Below the pieces are notes generated by a model, which worked only from the letters and a program-made list of their open reading frames with translations, was not told where the DNA came from and did no database searches. A program made the position numbers and the translations under genes. From positions 48,225,601 to 48,289,600 of the forward strand of contig OX457025.1 in NCBI GenBank assembly GCA_949752745.1: 64,000 nt of DNA. The letters are read 5' to 3'. Below are positions 32,213 through 43,900 of the stretch, in pieces. Numbering within the stretch: the stretch's first letter is position 1; each line of letters starts with the position of its first letter. The stretch is from Protula sp. h YS-2021 (Eukaryota; Annelida; Polychaeta; Sabellida; Serpulidae).

Positions 32213-32590
32213 TCATCGGCGTACATCCGGGTCATGAGTACGGCTAGTATGGCTCCCCTTTCGAGCTGGTCGGCTTGCCAGCCACAGGTGTATCTTTGGA
32301 CTTTGAAAGAGCCTTCTGTTTTCTGCGTTTTTCACAGAGCTCTCCTGGTTTTTGACGCGATTTGCCTCAATCGCCTTCCACTCCGTATGTGTGAGGTGCT
32401 CACATTCAATGCACGTTCTGCTCCTTGCATAGAGCCAGAGCATCTGCGAATCTACACTTGTCACAAAGGGAGTGGGGTTGCTGGCAAACGATGGATGGCC
32501 ACACGTGGCCTTGTGCACTGAAGTTTCTGTTTTCGCCATGCCTGCAACAGATATACAGACAAGAGGGATAACCCATGTGGGTAGCGCCAC
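32213..32590 (-). pseudogene. DIRS relic F, Cys/His-rich first ORF
   Basis: A 125-residue frame with TCGHPSF, SRTCIECEHLTHTEWKAIEA and a basic Ser-rich tail, laid out like the ORF at 12993-13283 in relic C. It is likely a zinc-binding module. TTG at 32590 is only the listed start, and the true start is unknown. Confidence 0.5.
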
Positions 32591-32770
32591 TTCAGTAGAG
32601 CCACGTGGGTGGAGTCACAAGGGAATACCCACTCTTGCTAACCCTGCTACCGAAGTGGGTAGAGCCACTTGGCTCTACTCTGTCAAATCGGTGCATCTAT
32701 CCAGATGGGTAGTACCACTTAGAACCAAGCAAGCCCACAAGGGGAGGCGAAGTGGCTGAAGCCTCGAGAA
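32540..32770 (-). repeat. GTGGGTAGAGCCACT repeats at the DIRS F 5' side
   Basis: Variants of GGGTAGAGCCACTT occur several times (32578, 32594, 32655, 32705), some inverted. The reverse complement AGTGGCTCTACCCAT is at 4415-4429 at the 3' end of relic B. Probably remains of inverted terminal and internal complementary repeats. Confidence 0.45.
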
Positions 32771-32811
32771 TCTAGCCAGGAACGTATAAGCCTAACCTGC
32801 TAGTTTACGTG

Positions 32812-32890
32812 GAGCGGTGTGGAGGCAAGGCGACCAGAGAACTTACCAGCGCCACCGCCCGTCTCCGTGCCTCTTCAACACCTAATTTGA
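32812..32890 (-). promoter_or_regulatory. Conserved DIRS leader, second copy
   Basis: Minus strand reads GGGCGGTGGCGCTGGTAAGT with CACCGCTCCACGTAAA downstream, matching 7084-7160. The splice-donor-like GGTAAGT is intact. Confidence 0.5.
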
Positions 32891-33184
32891 CACAACGCCA
32901 GATTAACACAGCTCCTATTTCTCCAGGTGAAAGTAAATCTGCTGATCCGTGGAGAAATACGATAAACATAGTACGGTGTCCAAGACCGAATTTGTTTACT
33001 CGAAGGCCAACACGACCATTCCTGGTGGCATTTCGCTTTACATTTAAAACATCAAAGAACTCCCATCGTAACATAAACCAGTTACACATAAGTATAAATT
33101 TATCCAAAGACTAAATGAACACCTTTTATCCTGGAAACTTGGTGAAAAAATCTTGAAAGATTCTTTTCCCCAAAAACACGTCTT

Positions 33185-33385
33185 TGCAGGTCCGCGCATA
33201 AAAAAAGGAATGATGGGTAATTGGATGTCACTCACTTTCAAACAATCGACTGTTTCCGACATGGCCTTATAAGGTAATTTTTTTCCAATGTTTTTTTTCA
33301 TTGTACGCCTCCACGTGTAGAAAAGTTCAATTCACAACTTATGCCTCGATACCGCAAATGAGGGAAATCCCGTCTAAAGATGGAG
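33185..33385 (-). repeat. Dispersed repeat, inverted partner of 3570-3790
   Basis: Reverse-complement copy of the 3.6-kb repeat (ACGCCTCCACGTGTAGAAAA; ATACCGCAAATGAGGGAAAT). Confidence 0.65.
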
Positions 33386-33389
33386 CTAA

Positions 33390-34455
33390 GTGAACATTAG
33401 CTTTTACGAAGTAAAAAAAAAGGATATTTAAAGTAGATAATTAAGGATCACGGACCAAACAGTACTAAGTAAAATAACTCCTTCACGACTTTAGATAGCA
33501 GGTGTAAAGGCCATCCAAACTTCACTGTAAAGCTGAAAAGGAATTAACATTTTAGAATATTTTAATTTTTTTATGAATGCACTATACTTGACTGGTGCTT
33601 CTCACACAAAAAATATGCTTGAAACTTAACTATCGCCCCCCCCCCCCATTCCGATACCTCACCTACCATACACTATTGGACGGCACAAAACACAATTAGA
33701 AACTCCTACTAGTTTGCGCAGTCGTTTAAGTGTTGTCACCACTTGCCAGGCATTTCACTTGTATACAGGGGGGTAGCATCTTCTCCTGAAAACCATTAAA
33801 TGGCGCTGCACTAATGAAGATCTGACATACTCACTACCATTCTCGTTAGCGACAACATGTGATTGTCTAAAAGTAATATACAACCAACATTTTGTTTCTT
33901 TAACTGCTATTTTCCTTGATTACGGTGTGCTGTGACGTTTTTAGCATATCTTGTTTGCGCGGAAGCTGAGGTCGGTGTCAGGCAGCGAATAACTTAGGAC
34001 AGACAGCGGATAAACATGCGCGCACCATGACAGGTTAGTTTTCACTTTTCATCTTTTATCAATGTACTTCAATTAATCAGCCGACGTGCCGGTGCGCTGA
34101 AAAACTCGACAAATCAAAGACCAGACAGAACGCTTTCAGAGCAGAAGTATTCAAGAATGAAGTTTTTCCATAAGTTTGTCATTAATTCTTTAAGTTTTAA
34201 GAAAAGGTCGAAAATCTGTTGCTGCTTACATATGGCAGAAAACCAACAATATAAAATGTTCATTCAAAATATGTGAACAATACCCGACTGTAGAATACCC
34301 TTTTAAACACTTTTAAAAAACTTAAAAATAAATGAGATAAAACATATGGTTCATTTAATTCATATTTTAAGACAACCGCCACTAAAATACATGTAGGACA
34401 TAGCAAATATTTCAGAGTGTTAATAGCCAGACAAAAATGCTTATAAAATACTCAC
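33390..34455. other. No gene seen
   Basis: AT-rich DNA with short frames. C-run at about 33638-33647. Confidence 0.5.
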
Positions 34456-34469
34456 ATCGTAGATATCCA

Positions 34470-34935
34470 TGGGATCATGCATGATGCGTGAACACACTGG
34501 TTTCTGCCATGACATGTTTCATGGGATCATGCATGATGTGTGAACTCGCTGGTTTCTGCCATGAAGTTACATGAGATCATGCATGATGTGTGAACTCGCT
34601 GGTTTCCACCATGACATGTTACATGGGATCATGCATGATGTGTGAACTCGCTGGTTTCTGCCATGACATGTTTCATGGGATCATGCATGATGTGTGAACT
34701 CGCTGGTTTCTGCCATGAAGTTACATGAGATCATGCATGATGTGTGAACTCGCTGGTTTCTGCCATGAAGTTACATGAGATCATGCATGATGTGTGAACT
34801 CGCTGGTTTCCACCATGACATGTTACATGGGATCATGCATGATGTGTGAACACGCTGGTTTCTGCCATGACATGTTACATGGGATCATGCATGATGTGTG
34901 AACTCGTTGGTTTTTGCCATGACATGTTACATACA
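34470..34935. repeat. 50/52-bp minisatellite with palindromic core, 9 copies
   Basis: GATCATGCATGATG recurs at 34473, 34525, 34575, 34627, 34679, 34729, 34779, 34831 and 34883. Each is followed by TGTGAACTCGCTGGTTTCTG and CCATGACATGTTACATG or the shorter CCATGAAGTTACATG. The 2-bp length difference comes from that alternative. Confidence 0.95.
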
Positions 34936-34939
34936 TGTT

Positions 34940-35605
34940 TTGTGCGATCCCACGACGTGCGTGTCCGTAACTTTCTAAACCTACTCCTTAATGTGATTTT
35001 TAAAAAAAAAACACCCCCTTTTTAACCAGGCGTGGGGGACATTTCTGAAATACCCTCACCCTTTTGAGTGTAATGCGGAATACTGAATGGAAATTGTCTC
35101 CATTTTTACGAAATTGCAAAATCACCCCCATTTCTCGTCGTTTTTTTATTTTTCCATGCATGGTAGTATATGATACCAAGTGCTTGAACCCTCCCCCCCT
35201 CCCTCCACGGATTTAAAATTTCAAAACGTCAACGTTCACTTTGTGCCCATTTATCAAAAGGATCAATGTTGACCGATACGCAGAATCGTTAAATATTGCG
35301 GTTATTTGTAATCAAAGCATCAGCTGAGTCCTGTAACAAAGCATGAATTAATATATTTCGAATTAAAACGAAGGTCTTATTAACCAATTACGAAAATGTT
35401 GATAGCAATGTAAGTAATCCATAATATCCAGATGTTGACTCAAATATGTCAATATATGGTTTGTTACAAGGTGTAACTGGTGTTTTGATATTTGCAAATT
35501 ACTCAATGCCCGTCAAGATCTGCGTTCCAGTCAACATTGAAAAATTATTAACTTGGGCATTGACCAATCAGAGTGCAGCATTCAGTGAAGTCGACAGATC
35601 GCAAT
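34940..35605. other. No gene seen
   Basis: No supportable coding or repeat feature. The plus frame from 35446 runs into the CATA microsatellite. Confidence 0.5.
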
Positions 35606-35614
35606 ACAACACTG

Positions 35615-35795
35615 ACCTATACATCATACATGCACACATACATCATACATATATACATACGCCATGTATACATACATACATCATGCATATATACATACAT
35701 CATGCATACATATATTCAACATGCATGCATACATACAGACATACATCATGCATACATACATCACGCATGCATACATACATACATCATAAATTCAT
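35615..35795. repeat. (CATA)n / CATGCATA microsatellite
   Basis: Imperfect ACATACAT and CATCATGCATAC repeats. The Ile/Tyr/His-rich plus-strand frames here are artefacts. Confidence 0.95.
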
Positions 35796-35829
35796 ACAAT
35801 ATCTTTCGATATTTAGAGAATCAAAAGAT

Positions 35830-36655
35830 AAAATAATACTAAACACCGAATTTTTTATATCAATAATTAATTTTTGATCTCAAAATATTCATATTTTGAT
35901 ATCAAGAATTAATTTTTACTATCCGTTATTATATTTTTTGATATCTCTAAATGTACTCTTGATCTCACAAAATAATTTTTGATCTTAATAAATATTTAGA
36001 GATATCAAGAAATATTTATTGATATCAAAAATGATTTAATGCTATCTAAAATTGATTTTTTTTAGATCAAAAATTAATTCTTGATAACAAAAATGAAATG
36101 TTTGATAGCAAAATATCAATTTTGAGCTCAATAATTTATTTTCTTTTTATTGATATCAAGCATTTGTTTCAGATATCATTATTTCAGAATGAGACTTTTT
36201 TATTTTGTTTTGGAAATTTGCAAATGATTTTTGAACTAAGAAATTGATTTTTGAAATCAAAATATCAGTCTACATACAAAATTCACAAGCAGACATATGT
36301 GAATAAAATAATGGTTGGTCCTTGTACACAAAATCTTTTTTTATTTTTTTCTACTGCACAAAAAAAGAAGCAGTTCTTGAGATTGTGTTGTTATTATTAA
36401 TATCAATAATTCAAGTTTTCATCTCTAAAATTTAATTGACCATTCGTTAAATTTTATATAAATGTGTGTCTCCATTAAGACTTCTTAGGTGTGTAAATTG
36501 ATATTTTGATCTCAAAAATAATTTTTTGCCATGTAAAATTCAATTATTGATAGCAAAATATAAATTAATGAGACCTACAATGATTTATTGATATCTTTAA
36601 TTATATTTTGATATCAAAAATAGGCATTAAATGTTAAAACGGCATTCCATATATC
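35830..36655 (-). repeat. GATATC-rich interspersed repeat, copy 2 (inverted)
   Basis: Reverse-complement partner of 18680-19560, ending ATGTTAAAACGGCATTCCAT. Dense in TTTGATATCAAGAATT words. Confidence 0.75.
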
Positions 36656-36657
36656 AG

Positions 36658-36735
36658 GAAAGGGAGGGCAGGAAGGAAGGAAAGAAAGAAAAAAAGAAAG
36701 AAGTAAAAGAAAGAAAAAAGAAAGAAAAGAATTTA
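36658..36735. repeat. Purine tract (GGAA/GAAA)n
   Basis: GGAAGGAAGGAAAGAAAGAA followed by AAAGAAAG repeats, at the edge of the GATATC repeat. Confidence 0.95.
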
Positions 36736-36739
36736 GCAT

Positions 36740-37145
36740 ACATATTTTTTCCATATACTTTTGTTCAAGTCGGTTTACAATATGCTCATATGTAGACATT
36801 ATTTTATACCCGGGATGATTATAATTCAGCGTATAACCTCGTAAATCTGAACTAGTATCAGTTAATGTAGCACAGACTTAAATGTGATTCTGTGAGAGAC
36901 AGAACTATAACTACACGGGCACCCGACAAGTGATGGGTACAATCCAACAACGAAAGTCATCAGGAGTAAAAAGTGTATTTAGAATATGTTGTTGAAAGGT
37001 TTCTAACTGCACTGCAAGAATTATACCTATCTGGTTCCACTCGTCTTGTTCCTTACCATGCATCTTCTATTATTTTCGAAGTCACAGCTCTATGAAAAAT
37101 GTGTTTAATTTTTTAAAGCTGTTTTATTTTTAAAACCGTTTCATT
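36740..37145. other. No gene seen
   Basis: No supportable feature. Confidence 0.5.
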
Positions 37146-37149
37146 AAGT

Positions 37150-37866
37150 GAGGGATTCCTTGTTTTATGCTTGGGCGTCGGTGCAAATTATGTATCATAT
37201 ATTGAGGGATTCCTTGTTTTATGTTGGGATGTCGGTGCAAATTATGTATCATACAGTGGGGAATTCCTTGTTTTTTGCAGGATCCTCGGTGCAAATTATG
37301 CATCATACAGTAAGGGATTCCTTGTTTTATGCTGGGGCGTCGGTGCAAATTATGCATCATACAGTGAGGGATTCCTTGTTTTATGCTAGGGCGTCGGTGC
37401 AAATTATGTATCATATATTGAGGGATTCCTTGTTTTATGTTGGGTTGTGAGTGCAAATTATGTATCATATATTGAGGGATTCCTTGTTTTTTGCTGGATC
37501 CTCAGTGCAAATTATGCATCATACAGTAAGGGATTCCTTGTTTTATGCTGGGGCGTCGGTGCAAATTATGTATCATATATTGAGGGATTCCTTCTTTTAT
37601 GTTGGGTTGTGAATGCAAATTATGTATCATATATTGAGGGATTCCTTGTTTTTTGCTGGATCCTCGGTGCAAATTATGCATCATACAGTAAGGGATTCCT
37701 TGTTTTATGCTGGGGCGTCGGTGCCAATTATGTATCATATATTGAGGGATTCCTTGTTTTTTGCTGGATCCTCGGTGCAAATTATGCATCATACAGTAAG
37801 GGATTCCTTGTTTTATGCTGGGGCGTCGGTGCAAATTATGTGTCATATAGTGAGGGATCCCTTGTC
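37150..37866. repeat. 54-bp tandem repeat, about 13 copies, open on both strands
   Basis: Unit: GAGGGATTCCTTGTTTTATG, CTGGGGCGTCGGTGCAAATT, ATGTATCATATATT. Starts fall at 37153, 37207, 37261, 37315, 37369 and onward. Two variant types (TTTTGCAGGATCCTCGG and TTATGCTGGGGCGTCGG) alternate in a higher-order pattern in the second half. 54 = 3 x 18, so all frames persist as 18-residue repeats. There is no sign that they are genes. Confidence 0.95.
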
Positions 37867-37899
37867 AATTACTTGATTTTTCTTTACCCATGACGTCAC

Positions 37900-38778
37900 T
37901 TTTACCTGCCATTGCACCACTGGTCTTTAGAAGCTTATACAAGTATCCAGGAAAGCATGTAGTGCAGTGCTGAAGAAATAGTGAACGACTCTACAGAACT
38001 TTCGGTTTTCGGGGTTTTTTCATTGCTAACAGCTGTGATTGGCGTTGCACCATTCAGGCACTGCTTAAAATTAAATGTAGAATGTGAAAATTTAGGCAAA
38101 CAATTTTAAGAGTACAGTTTTTAATCAGTTCAAGTCAAAAAGTACTTGTCCACTGTTTTGAGCACTCAAAATTTGAAAACCGGCGGTTAGGGGCATCGGG
38201 ACAAAATATTCCTCATGACCTGCTTTTACTAAGTCTTTAAGCTGTACAATTTTTCACTCGTGCATCTGTTGCATCTATATTTTAATGCTTAATATCTATC
38301 AAAATCGGTAGCCCTATATATTTGGTAGGAAATATGTGATGTTGCTTCTTTCAGCAAGATGTTCTTGCCATTCAAAGTTAAGATCATAATTCTGTGTCGC
38401 CAGGTGTCCTTTTTCCAAAAGTCATCTATTTTTTTTTCTTTATAAAAAGCGCCCGAGGCGCATGCTCACAGCTTTACTACAGTGTGTCCTCGGATATCGC
38501 AACCTCGTTTCTGCCTTCCAGTGTCCTATTTTTTTTCTTTGCTTTCAGGGTTTGCAGGCGATTAACCGTTTTCTTCCTGAATTCATATATTTCATATATT
38601 TTACATATTCTTCATATTCTACACGAAGTAGATTGCTTCATTCGTTTTTTTTTTTTTTTTGGCTACGATTTTGATAAATATCACGTTTTGCCTACAACAA
38701 GTTTCATTTTTGGCAGGTACTGGATTCCGCGTTGTGAGTGATCTAACTACCCAGGAAAAGCTCTAACTCATTCAAAAC
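37900..38778 (+). promoter_or_regulatory. Upstream region of the relaxin-like gene
   Basis: This stretch between the 54-bp satellite and the hormone start holds no recognisable gene. A pyrimidine-rich tract ending TTTTTGGCAG at 38717 could be the acceptor of a 5' UTR exon running to the ATG at 38779. No convincing TATA box sits just upstream of the start, which fits an upstream non-coding exon. T-runs at 38430-38442 and 38645-38660 make the small frames here unreliable. Confidence 0.3.
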
Positions 38779-39007
38779 ATGGTACAGTACCAGAATCTCG
38801 CCGCCACATGTTTCTTGGTTTTCACCATAACACAGAGCAATTCTTTCCCCACAAATGGACAGACTTACAAGTTATGTGGGAGGGAATTTCCCCGAGGAGT
38901 CGCAAGGGCTTGCAGTTTCAACTGGAGTCGGTACTATCGTAGCAGCGGCGATAAACGCAGCTGGAATTCGCTTGATAGTGAAGACTTGCGAAAATTACAC
39001 TTGCCAC
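38779..39007 (+). CDS. Relaxin/insulin-like peptide precursor, exon 1 (signal peptide + B chain)
   Basis: This is the first coding exon of a secreted insulin/relaxin-superfamily hormone. Residues 1 to about 20 form a hydrophobic signal peptide (core ATCFLVFTIT). The B chain follows, with Cys33 and Cys45 in CGREFPRGVARAC, exactly the family's C-x11-C spacing. The LCGREF-x-R-x-V core closely resembles the relaxin-3 B chain; the relaxin receptor motif R-x-x-x-R-x-x-I/V is nearly present (REFPRGVA, with Ala in the last place). A dibasic KR at residues 59-60 would release the B chain. After 76 codons plus one base the exon meets a consensus donor (CCAC|GTAAGT), giving a phase-1 intron as in the C-peptide of insulin-family genes. 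ATG 38779 is the start that places the signal peptide at the N terminus. Without splicing, the frame stops at 39036 before any A chain. The family assignment is strong; receptor type and physiology are inference. Confidence 0.9.
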
Positions 39008-39304
39008 GTAAGTCGTCAAGTCATACTCTTAAGTGAGATGTTGTCAGTAAAAACGCCTTCTGTCTACACTGTGTACGTTCATTTCGTTCAATTGCTATTT
39101 CACAGTTACTATCAAGTTCTTTTGGTTGAGTTCTAATAAAATTTTTATATTTTAAAACCATATTCATGTAATTATTTTGGGAAAACTTTCGCGCAGAACT
39201 GCTCACTTTAAAACCACGCCCAGTCTTTTTTTTTTTTTTTTAAAGAGCTGGGAGGTTCCAGTTCTGTACAGTTTTGATTTTTGCGCACGTGTTTTTCGGT
39301 CTCG

Positions 39305-39905
39305 CCCAGCAAACAACCAACGTCTTTTTTGGTTGAAAAAAGCTTGGATTTTGGTCGCCACCACTTCACAACCATATTCGGACCTGGTACCCCAACACCC
39401 GACTTTATTCCGACGTCGAGGTACGTCGGTTTTCTGACGTCATTCCGGCGTTGCAAAAACGACCAAAAAGCGATGAACATTATTATCGCTCACCGGAAAT
39501 GGAAGTCATCTTGAAAAAGAGGAACAAAAAACGTAATTTTTACATGAAAATTTTTAGAATTTTGATGGCGCGTCGGTACTTTTCTTCCTAGATTGTAAAA
39601 ATGTACATGGAAAATGCTTTCGTATGTATTTCACAATAGTAGTTGAATGATTAATTATCTATTAATTATATAACTCTAGTCAGTTTCAGGTCGGAATCCG
39701 ACGTCGGTTCCAATTTCATATACAACCTAAAACCGACTTAATTCCGACGTCGGATTTAGGTCGGAACCCGACGTCATTCTGACGTTGAAAACCCGACGTC
39801 GGTTCCATTTCATATACAACCAAAACAGGCACGTCAGTCCGACGTCGGAAACGTCGGGTTACGGCGTTGACCCGACGTCATTCTGACGTCTTAATGTTTG
39901 CTGGG
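39305..39905 (-). mobile_element. 601-bp MITE with CCCAGCAAAC termini, copy 2
   Basis: It runs from CCCAGCAAACAACCAACGTC to GACGTCTTAATGTTTGCTGGG in inverted orientation relative to 20406-21008. CG dinucleotides flank both sides. It lies 298 bp into the relaxin-like intron. It encodes nothing recognisable. Confidence 0.8.
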
Positions 39906-40058
39906 CGATTGAGTCTCGGGCCGAGATGAGACCACCTCATTTCGTAACTTTGGAAATAACAATAAGACGAAAAAATAAAGCAAAACAATGGAAGTGCCTG
40001 AGAATTCTTGATCAAATCTCTGGTTCAGGAGACGAAAGGATAGATATTATTCATTGTG

Positions 40059-40660
<602 letters not shown>

Positions 40661-40663
40661 AAT

Positions 40664-41130
40664 ACCCTGTGGTTACATGTGATGTATTGTCCTTTAGTAC
40701 GTGTGTAGTACTGACCCCTATGTGTATTTTATTGTCCTATAGTACGTATCTAGCATTCCCCTGTAGCACGTGTGTAGCGTTGCCCTGTAGCATGTGTGTA
40801 ATATTGTACCGTAGTACGTGTGTAGTATTGTCCCGTGGTACGTGTGTAGTATTATCCCGTGGTACGTGTGTAGTATTGTCCCGTGCTACGTGTGTAGTAT
40901 TGTCCCGTGGTATGTGTGTAGTATTGTCCCGTGGTACCTGTGTAGTATTGTCCCGTGGTACGTGTGTAGTATTGTCCTGTGGTACGTGTGTAGTATTGTC
41001 CCGTGGTATGTGTGTAGTATTGTCCCGTGGTATGTGTGTAGTATTGTCCCGTGGTACGTGTGTAGTATTGTCCCGTGGTACGTGTGTAGTATTGTCCGTG
41101 GTACGTGTGTAGTATTGTCTTGTGGCGAGC
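40664..41130. repeat. 24-bp minisatellite, about 19 copies
   Basis: GTACGTGTGTAGTATTGTCC + CGTG, most regular from 40815 to 41110 and more diverged on the left. 24 = 3 x 8, which explains the long open frames on both strands. Confidence 0.95.
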
Positions 41131-41211
41131 TCTGTGTTGTAGTGCGTGTTATATATTTTCCTGTACGCATTATTGCCACGTAGCGTGGATTCACCATTGT
41201 CCTGTAATACA

Positions 41212-42063
41212 CCAGAACCCTGGAAATCGGACCAACCTTGAGACTGAAAGTGGTCCGATATTCGGTGTGGTACAGTTTCCTGGGTTCGAGCATATACCAG
41301 AGCACAATTATCTGTAATGATATACCGGCACTGTAGTCAATAAGCAAGACACATTTGCAGTTTTATCTCTTCTGCAACCAGTTTTATTTCAAACAGAGAA
41401 ACGCACATGAATACAACAACTTTTTAAGTCATAATCTGCTGAAAATCGCGTCAGAAAATAGCAGAAAAATTTATATCACAGAAAATTTCTTCATTTTATC
41501 TTCTCTTTCTCCCTGACTGACTCCATGACTTAAATTTCATTGTTAGTTGTCAAATGTGTGCTCCTTATACAAGTAAGATGACAAGTTGATATTTTTTCGT
41601 GAGTAAATCAGATAACTAGAATGCGAGGCATTGATTTCAGATCATAGGACAATTAAAATGCTGTTGCAAAGTGCTAATTAAACTGGAGATGTTTTTCTGA
41701 ATTAAAACCCCTCATAGAAATTCAGTTTCCTGCTATTTTTCTTTTCAAACAAGTCTTTTCTGTACAGAAAATGTTCCCACTCCCCACCTCAGCTGCAAAC
41801 GTCAAGCATCAATGAAAGCGGAATTGTAATGCGTCCATTTCGGAATCACTGATTGTTGTTTATTCAGCACACGTGTGTTTTGTTTGTTCTGTGGCCGGTC
41901 CTATTTGCGGGGTTCAAAATGATATTTGGGACTGGCATAAGTGATCCTTTCGTTCAGTCTGTGTGGTGGTCCAATTTGCAGGGATGCTTCATAATAGAAA
42001 TGAAGGGAAGAATTTCGGTCTAAAGTGGTCCGATGTGTGGGGTGGTCCCACCCGGAGTTCTGG
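41212..42063. mobile_element. MITE-like insertion inside the 24-bp minisatellite
   Basis: The left end CCAGAACCCTGGAAATCGGA and the right end CCACCCGGAGTTCTGG are imperfect terminal inverted repeats. AGTGGTCCGAT lies about 50 bases inside each. Minisatellite-like units resume at 42064 (GTGTAGTATTATCCTGTAGT). The terminal style (TCGGACCA) is pogo/Tigger-like. No transposase is visible. Confidence 0.6.
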
Positions 42064-42185
42064 TCTATATGTGTAGTATTATCCTGTAGTGCGCGTGCAT
42101 TGTTGTTCTGTAGCTTTCGTGTAGCACTGTGCTGTAGCAGGCGTGTAGGTATATCCTGTAGTACCAGTGTAGTGTTATCCACACA
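42064..42185. repeat. Diverged remainder of the 24-bp minisatellite
   Basis: Continues GTGTAGTATTATCCTGTAGT-type units after the insertion. Confidence 0.75.
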
Positions 42186-42189
42186 TGCC

Positions 42190-42500
42190 CTTTGTCAAGC
42201 TTTTGTCGAAAAGTTGTCGAATTGGCAAGAGACTGACTAATTTGCCTGGTCCATTTGACGATGCCCAAGTCAACAAATTCCAATCAAATATTTGTCAATA
42301 CTTTGTCGTAAGTTTTTCATTAATTCGTCAGTTTAAAGCTTGTCAGTAATTCGTCATGCCATACATTCGTCAAGAAATTGTCAGCAACTCATCGATTCGA
42401 ACTTGTCAATTCGTCACCTTGACAATACCTGTCCCAACAATGTAACTTTGTCAAAACTTTATCCTTGCCCCACACTTGTCAAATCTTAATTGACAATTTA
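42190..42500. repeat. TTGTC/TCGTCA-rich short-motif region
   Basis: Words such as ATTTGTCAATACTTTGTCGT, ATTCGTCAGTTTAAAGCTTGTC and CTTGTCAATTCGTCACCTTG recur at irregular 12-16-base steps, suggesting an old decayed short-unit array. Confidence 0.5.
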
Positions 42501-42504
42501 TTAA

Positions 42505-43125
42505 TAGCTTGCAACAAATACAAAATAACACCATTGTCCAAGGACATTGTGACCAGATTATCTAGTCTCAAGTATAACGAAAATTTGCTAATTTGGTCAA
42601 AATTTTGAAACAAGAATGTATATGATATTTATATCCAGGGACATTGTGACCATTCTGATAGAAGGTTCAAGCATGATTTCTCCATCTATTGCAAGAATAG
42701 CCACGTCTTTCCAATTTTGACTAAATTGCCCAGTTTAGCCAAATTTGTTAAACTGAAGAACATAAAAAGTATTTAAGATTCAATTTTAAAAGGATCAAGA
42801 TATAACATTTGTCTTTTATCATTAACTTCAAGAAACACCAAACTATAGGTTAGGATTTCAACAATAAAATGTCCAAAAGTGTCAAGATTAGTTTACTGTA
42901 GCGGCATTTACCGTGTCGTTGACTTGTCATGCGAAAAGCCTTCTAAATAGTTACATTTGTTCAACTTACAGATACATATATGTGTTATTTGAAGTAGTTT
43001 TTTTAAGTTCATTTTGAAGTTATCTCTACTTGGAATATCCAAATCCAATATTTATCTCTTATTCTTTTTCGCGTTTTATTATATACTTATGAATCCAAAA
43101 TTTGGGGGCGGGGAGGGGAAATTTT
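42505..43125. other. Intronic, one weak repeat match
   Basis: CAGTTTAGCCAAATTTGTTA + AACTG near 42731 resembles 55219-55243. Otherwise nothing is seen. Confidence 0.4.
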
Positions 43126-43130
43126 GTCTG

Positions 43131-43288
<158 letters not shown>

Positions 43289-43739
43289 GTAGAATGGCGA
43301 GTAAAAATCTATATTGCTATCTTTTTCATAATTTAACAATGTTATTTAAAGCACTAGGTGTAAGTTTCTTCATGTTAAAATTATATGGGCAACATACACA
43401 GAAACAAAAAGGCGATATGGTGGATTTGTTGTTTATGTCCAACTAACTAAATTACGTATATAATCCCCGGTGAATACCTTGATGCCACAATTCATCCAGT
43501 TACACCGCTTGGTCAACATGAACGAGTTGACAAGTACAGACTCGTGAAAGGATTCGCCCTGTGTACCGCCACAACCATGACTTGAAAGAGCCAATACTTA
43601 GAATCCGAAACATTGAATATTTTACGTCATATGTAAACAGTATGGAAAGCAGCAGGAGATTTACAGTGGGACTATGTTATAAAAATATGACAATTTACTA
43701 AATCCACATACAACAGTAAACATGCTGAGTTGTTTAATT

Positions 43740-43900
43740 AGTACAGTCCTCCCCGAATTATCGGCCCCCCGGTTTTCCACCACCCTCGCCAATAGCCAGA
43801 TATTCTTTGGAATGGATTTCCCTCCCACAGACGCTAATGTTATTTATCCCCCACCCTCGATATCCGCCATTCGCCAACTTTATTGACAAACAAACGGTCA
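43740..43900. mobile_element. pogo/Tigger-like terminal fragment
   Basis: TACAGTCCTCCCCGAATTAT then CGGCCCCCCGG, with CACCCTCGATATCCGCCATT further in. It resembles a pogo-type end (TACAGTC..CC..AATTATCGG). Only one end was seen. Confidence 0.4.

Larger units (their letters stand above)
28905..32890 (-). mobile_element. DIRS retrotransposon relic F (nearly full length)
   Basis: Minus-strand DIRS-type element in order: leader (32812-32890), Cys/His ORF (32213-32590), structural frame (31321-31659), RT (30282-30707), RNase H (29137-30077) and recombinase N-terminal domain (28910-29095). A pogo-like terminal sequence at 30680-30860 lies within it. It ends just inside the recombinase, as relic C does. 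It shares subfamily signatures with C. Frameshifts and stops throughout. Confidence 0.8.

Noticed and set aside
34470..34935. CRISPR-like regular repeat spacing
   Set aside because: Units are contiguous tandem copies without unique spacers, and the genome is animal.
37147..37893. Long open frames of 18-residue repeats on both strands
   Set aside because: They follow directly from a 54-bp tandem period. No start context, domain or splice evidence.
18680..39905. A large inverted duplication joining the two inverted repeat pairs
   Set aside because: The order is A-B then A'-B', not B'-A', and intervening sequences do not match. Independent insertions are simpler.
40669..41347. Cys/Val/Leu-rich plus frames and His/Tyr-rich minus frame
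   Set aside because: By-products of the 24-bp minisatellite.
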